Below are positions 62,099 through 64,000 of a stretch of DNA of 64,000 nucleotides, piece after piece. The notes beneath the pieces were generated by a model. It worked only from the letters and a program-made list of their open reading frames with translations. It was not told the DNA's origin and made no database searches. The first letter of the stretch is position 1. Each line of letters opens with the position of its first letter. Origin of the DNA: Canna indica (lineage: Eukaryota; Streptophyta; Magnoliopsida; Zingiberales; Cannaceae); NCBI GenBank assembly GCA_034359265.1, contig CP136890.1, positions 49,388,501-49,452,500 of the forward strand, read 5' to 3'. The position numbers and the translations under genes are program-made.

Positions 62099-63880
62099 GA
62101 ATGTTCTGGAGTCGCTAGGGACTCAGATTGCTGGGCGTTTCGAGCCGATACCCCGAAGTTCAATCAGTCGGCTTCGTTCAACATTCTGTTCGAAAAACCG
62201 TGTAATTCTTTGCATTAGTCTGTCAAAAATAACTCGATTGACAACTTCTCCCATCACAGTGAATGTTCTGGAGTCGCTCGGGACTCAGATTGCTGTGCGT
62301 TTCGAGCCGATACCCCGAGGTTCAATCAGTCGACTTCGTTCAAGATTCTGTTCGAAAAACCGTGTAATTCTTTGCATTAGTCTGTCAAAAATAACTCGAT
62401 TAACAACTTCTCCCATCACAGTGAATGTTCTGGAGTCGCTCGATACTCAGATTGCTGGGCATTTCGAGCCGATACCCCGAAGTTCAATCAGTCGGTTTCG
62501 TTCAAGATTCTATTCGAAAAATCGTGCAATTCTTTGCATTAGTCTTTCAAAAATAACTCGATTAACAACTTCTCCCATCACAGTGAATGTTCTGGAGTCG
62601 CTCGAGACTCAGATTGCTGGGCATTTCGAGCCGATACCCCGAAGTTCAATCAGTCGGTTTTGTTCAAGATTCTATTCGAAAAATCGTGCAATTCTTTGCA
62701 TTAGTTTATCAAAAATAACTCGATTAAGAACTTCTCCCATCACAGTTAATTTTCTGGAGTCGCTCGGGACTCAGATTGCTGGGCGTGTCGAGCCGATACC
62801 CCGAAGTTCAATCAGTCGGCTTCGTTCAACATTCTGTTCGAAAAACCGTGTAATTCTTTGCATTAGTCTGTCAAAAATAACTCGATTGACAACTTCTCCC
62901 ATCACAGTGAATGTTCTGGAGTCGCTCGGGACTCAGATTGCTGGGCGTTTCGAGCCGATACCCCGAGGTTCAATCAGTCGACTTCGTTCAAGATTCTGTT
63001 CGAAAAACCGTGTAATTCTTTGCATTAGACTGTCAAAAATAACTCGATTGACAACTTCTACCATCACAGTGAATGTTCTGGAGTCGCTCGGGACTCAGAT
63101 TGCTGGGCGTTTCGAGCCGATACCCCGAGGTTCAATCAATCGGCTTCGTTCAGCATTCTGTTCGAAAAACCGTGTAATTCTTTGCATTAGTCTGTCAAAA
63201 ATAACTCGATTAACAACTTCTCCCATCTTAGTGAATGTTCTGGAGTCGCTCGGGACTCAGATTGCTGGGCGTTTCGAGCCGATACCCCGAAGTTCAATCA
63301 ATCGGCTTCGTTCAGCATTCTGTTCGAAAAACCGTGCAATTCTTTGCATTAGTCTTTCAAAAATAACTCGATTAACAACTTCTCCCAGCACAGTGAATGT
63401 TCTGGAGTCGCTCGAGACTCAGATTGCTGGGCATTTCGAGCCGATACCCCGAAGTTCAATCAGTCGGTTTCGTTCAAGATTCTATTCGAAAAATCGTGCA
63501 ATTCTTTGCATTAGTTTATCAAAAATAACTCGATTAAGAACTTCTCCCATCACAGTGAATTTTCTGGAGTCGCTCGGGACTCAGGTTGCTGGGCGTTTCG
63601 AGCCGATACCCCGAAGTTCAATCAGTCGGCTTCGTTCAACATTCTGTTCGAAAAACCGTGTAATTCTTTGCATTAGTCTGTCAAAAATAACTCGATTGAC
63701 AACTTCTCCCATCACAGTGAATGTTCTGGAGTCGCTCGGGACTCAGATTGCTGGGCGTTTCGAGCCGATACCCCGAAGTTCAATCAATCGGCTTCGTTCA
63801 GCATTCTGTTCGAAAAACCGTGCAATTCTTTGCATTAGTCTTTCAAAAATAACTCGATTAACAACTTCTCCCATCACAGT
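62099..63880. repeat. Zone V of the array: return of E, F, C units
   Basis: The eleven units read E-like, F, C', C, E, F, G, B'-like, C, E-like and A/B'-like, with D starting at 63881. The order of the first four repeats the E-F-C'-C block of zone I, about 60 kb away. Private changes are CACAGTTAATTTTC near 62745, TGCATTAGAC near 63024 and ACTCAGGTTG near 63581. Confidence 0.8.
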
Positions 63881-64000
63881 GAATGTTCTGGAGTCGCTCG
63901 AGACTCAGATTGCTGGGCATTTCGAGCCAATACCCCGAAGTTCAATCAGTCGGCTTCGTTGAAGATTCTGTTCGAAAAACCGTGTAATTCTTTTCATTAG
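63881..64000. repeat. Partial D/A chimeric unit at the right window edge
   Basis: The unit starts as D (GCATTTCGAGCCAATA, CGTTGAAGATTC) but continues as A (AAACCGTGTAATTC, TTTTCATTAG). Every other D left half I followed continues with an AAATCGT-type right half. The switch is between the GAAGATTCTG and the AAACCG, the same place as in the unit at 61451. The window ends at unit position 120. Confidence 0.85.

Larger units (their letters stand above)
1..64000. repeat. 162-bp satellite DNA array, head to tail, filling the whole window
   Basis: A unit of 162 bp repeats without interruption from the first to the last base, always in the same orientation. Counting from the GAATG at 79 to the GAATG at 63881 gives 394 full units, of which 369 are exactly 162 bp, 24 are 161 bp and one is 160 bp. 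Well-conserved blocks include GGACTCAGATTGCTGGG (unit positions 21-37), TCAAAAATAACTCGATT (125-141) and ACTTCTCCCATC (146-157). About 26 recurrent variable positions define the unit classes. The consensus is about 46% GC with 11 CpG per unit. Unit lengths of about 150-180 bp are common for centromeric and pericentromeric satellites in many eukaryotes; that this array is centromeric is inference. I did not recognise the unit as a named satellite family. Confidence 0.98.

Noticed and set aside
1..64000. CRISPR array
   Set aside because: The repetition is continuous with a 162-bp period, and there are no short direct repeats separated by unique spacers. Variation is at shared diagnostic sites, not in spacer blocks.
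1..64000. Tandem repeat domain of a bacterial surface or silk-like protein
   Set aside because: This would need a continuous frame over many kilobases. Stops and frameshifts occur every few units on the + strand and almost every unit on the minus strand, and no flanking signal or anchor sequence is present.
1..64000. Inverted segments or strand switches in the array
   Set aside because: I followed the GAATG phase from 79 to 63881 and every unit is in the same orientation; no reverse-complement unit was seen.

Overview
The whole window is one tandemly repeated satellite DNA array. The unit is 162 bp. I set its phase at the G of GAATG; the first full unit starts at 79 and the last, incomplete one at 63881. 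All units lie head to tail in the same orientation. I found no gene, RNA gene, transposon, CRISPR array or unique sequence. Both window edges cut through a unit, so the array continues on both sides. An array of this length, with a nucleosome-sized unit and nested multi-unit repeats, points to a eukaryotic centromeric, pericentromeric or other heterochromatic region. The host cannot be named from the sequence. A hand-built consensus is about 46% GC with 11 CpG per unit (about 8.6 expected), so CpG is not depleted. That fits a genome with little CpG methylation better than a heavily methylated one, but it is only a hint.

Unit bookkeeping: between 79 and 63880 there are 394 complete units. Their total length is 26 bp short of 394 x 162. 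The deficit is fully accounted for by 24 units with a 1-bp deletion and one unit with a 2-bp deletion, which leaves 369 units of exactly 162 bp.

About 26 recurrent variable positions define unit classes (unit position followed by base). A: 69a, 114t, 124a, with AL ending 158t/159t and AR carrying 144g. B: 94a, 124g, 142g. B': 94g, 124t, 142a. C: 21a, 39a, 74t, 83a/84g, 90a, 100t, 105c, with C' differing at 122c, 124t and 144c. D: 21a, 39a, 49a, 81g, 83a/84g, 100t, 105c, 115t, 122t, 144g. E: 41g, 83a. F: 59g, 73a, 83a/84g. G: 59g with 69a. H: rare divergent units carrying AAATCTTGC or TCGTGCCGACACC.

Layout. Zone I (79-17734) mixes the path B-AR-B-AL-B'-D with E-F-C'-C blocks and holds a 14-unit and a 6-unit tandem duplication. 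Zone II (17735-32149) is built on the 4-unit cassette B/E-AL-B'-D with large nested duplications and an 8-unit tandem repeat. Zone III (32150-53836) is marked by a 161-bp unit class found nowhere else in the window. Zone IV (53837-62098) is the most regular, made of chained 4-unit cassettes with a private D variant. Zone V (62099 to the end) returns to the E-F-C' types of zone I. Long open frames exist on the + strand because 162 is divisible by 3, but they are a repeat artefact: stops, frameshifts, absence of ATG and an even spread of variants over codon positions all argue against coding.
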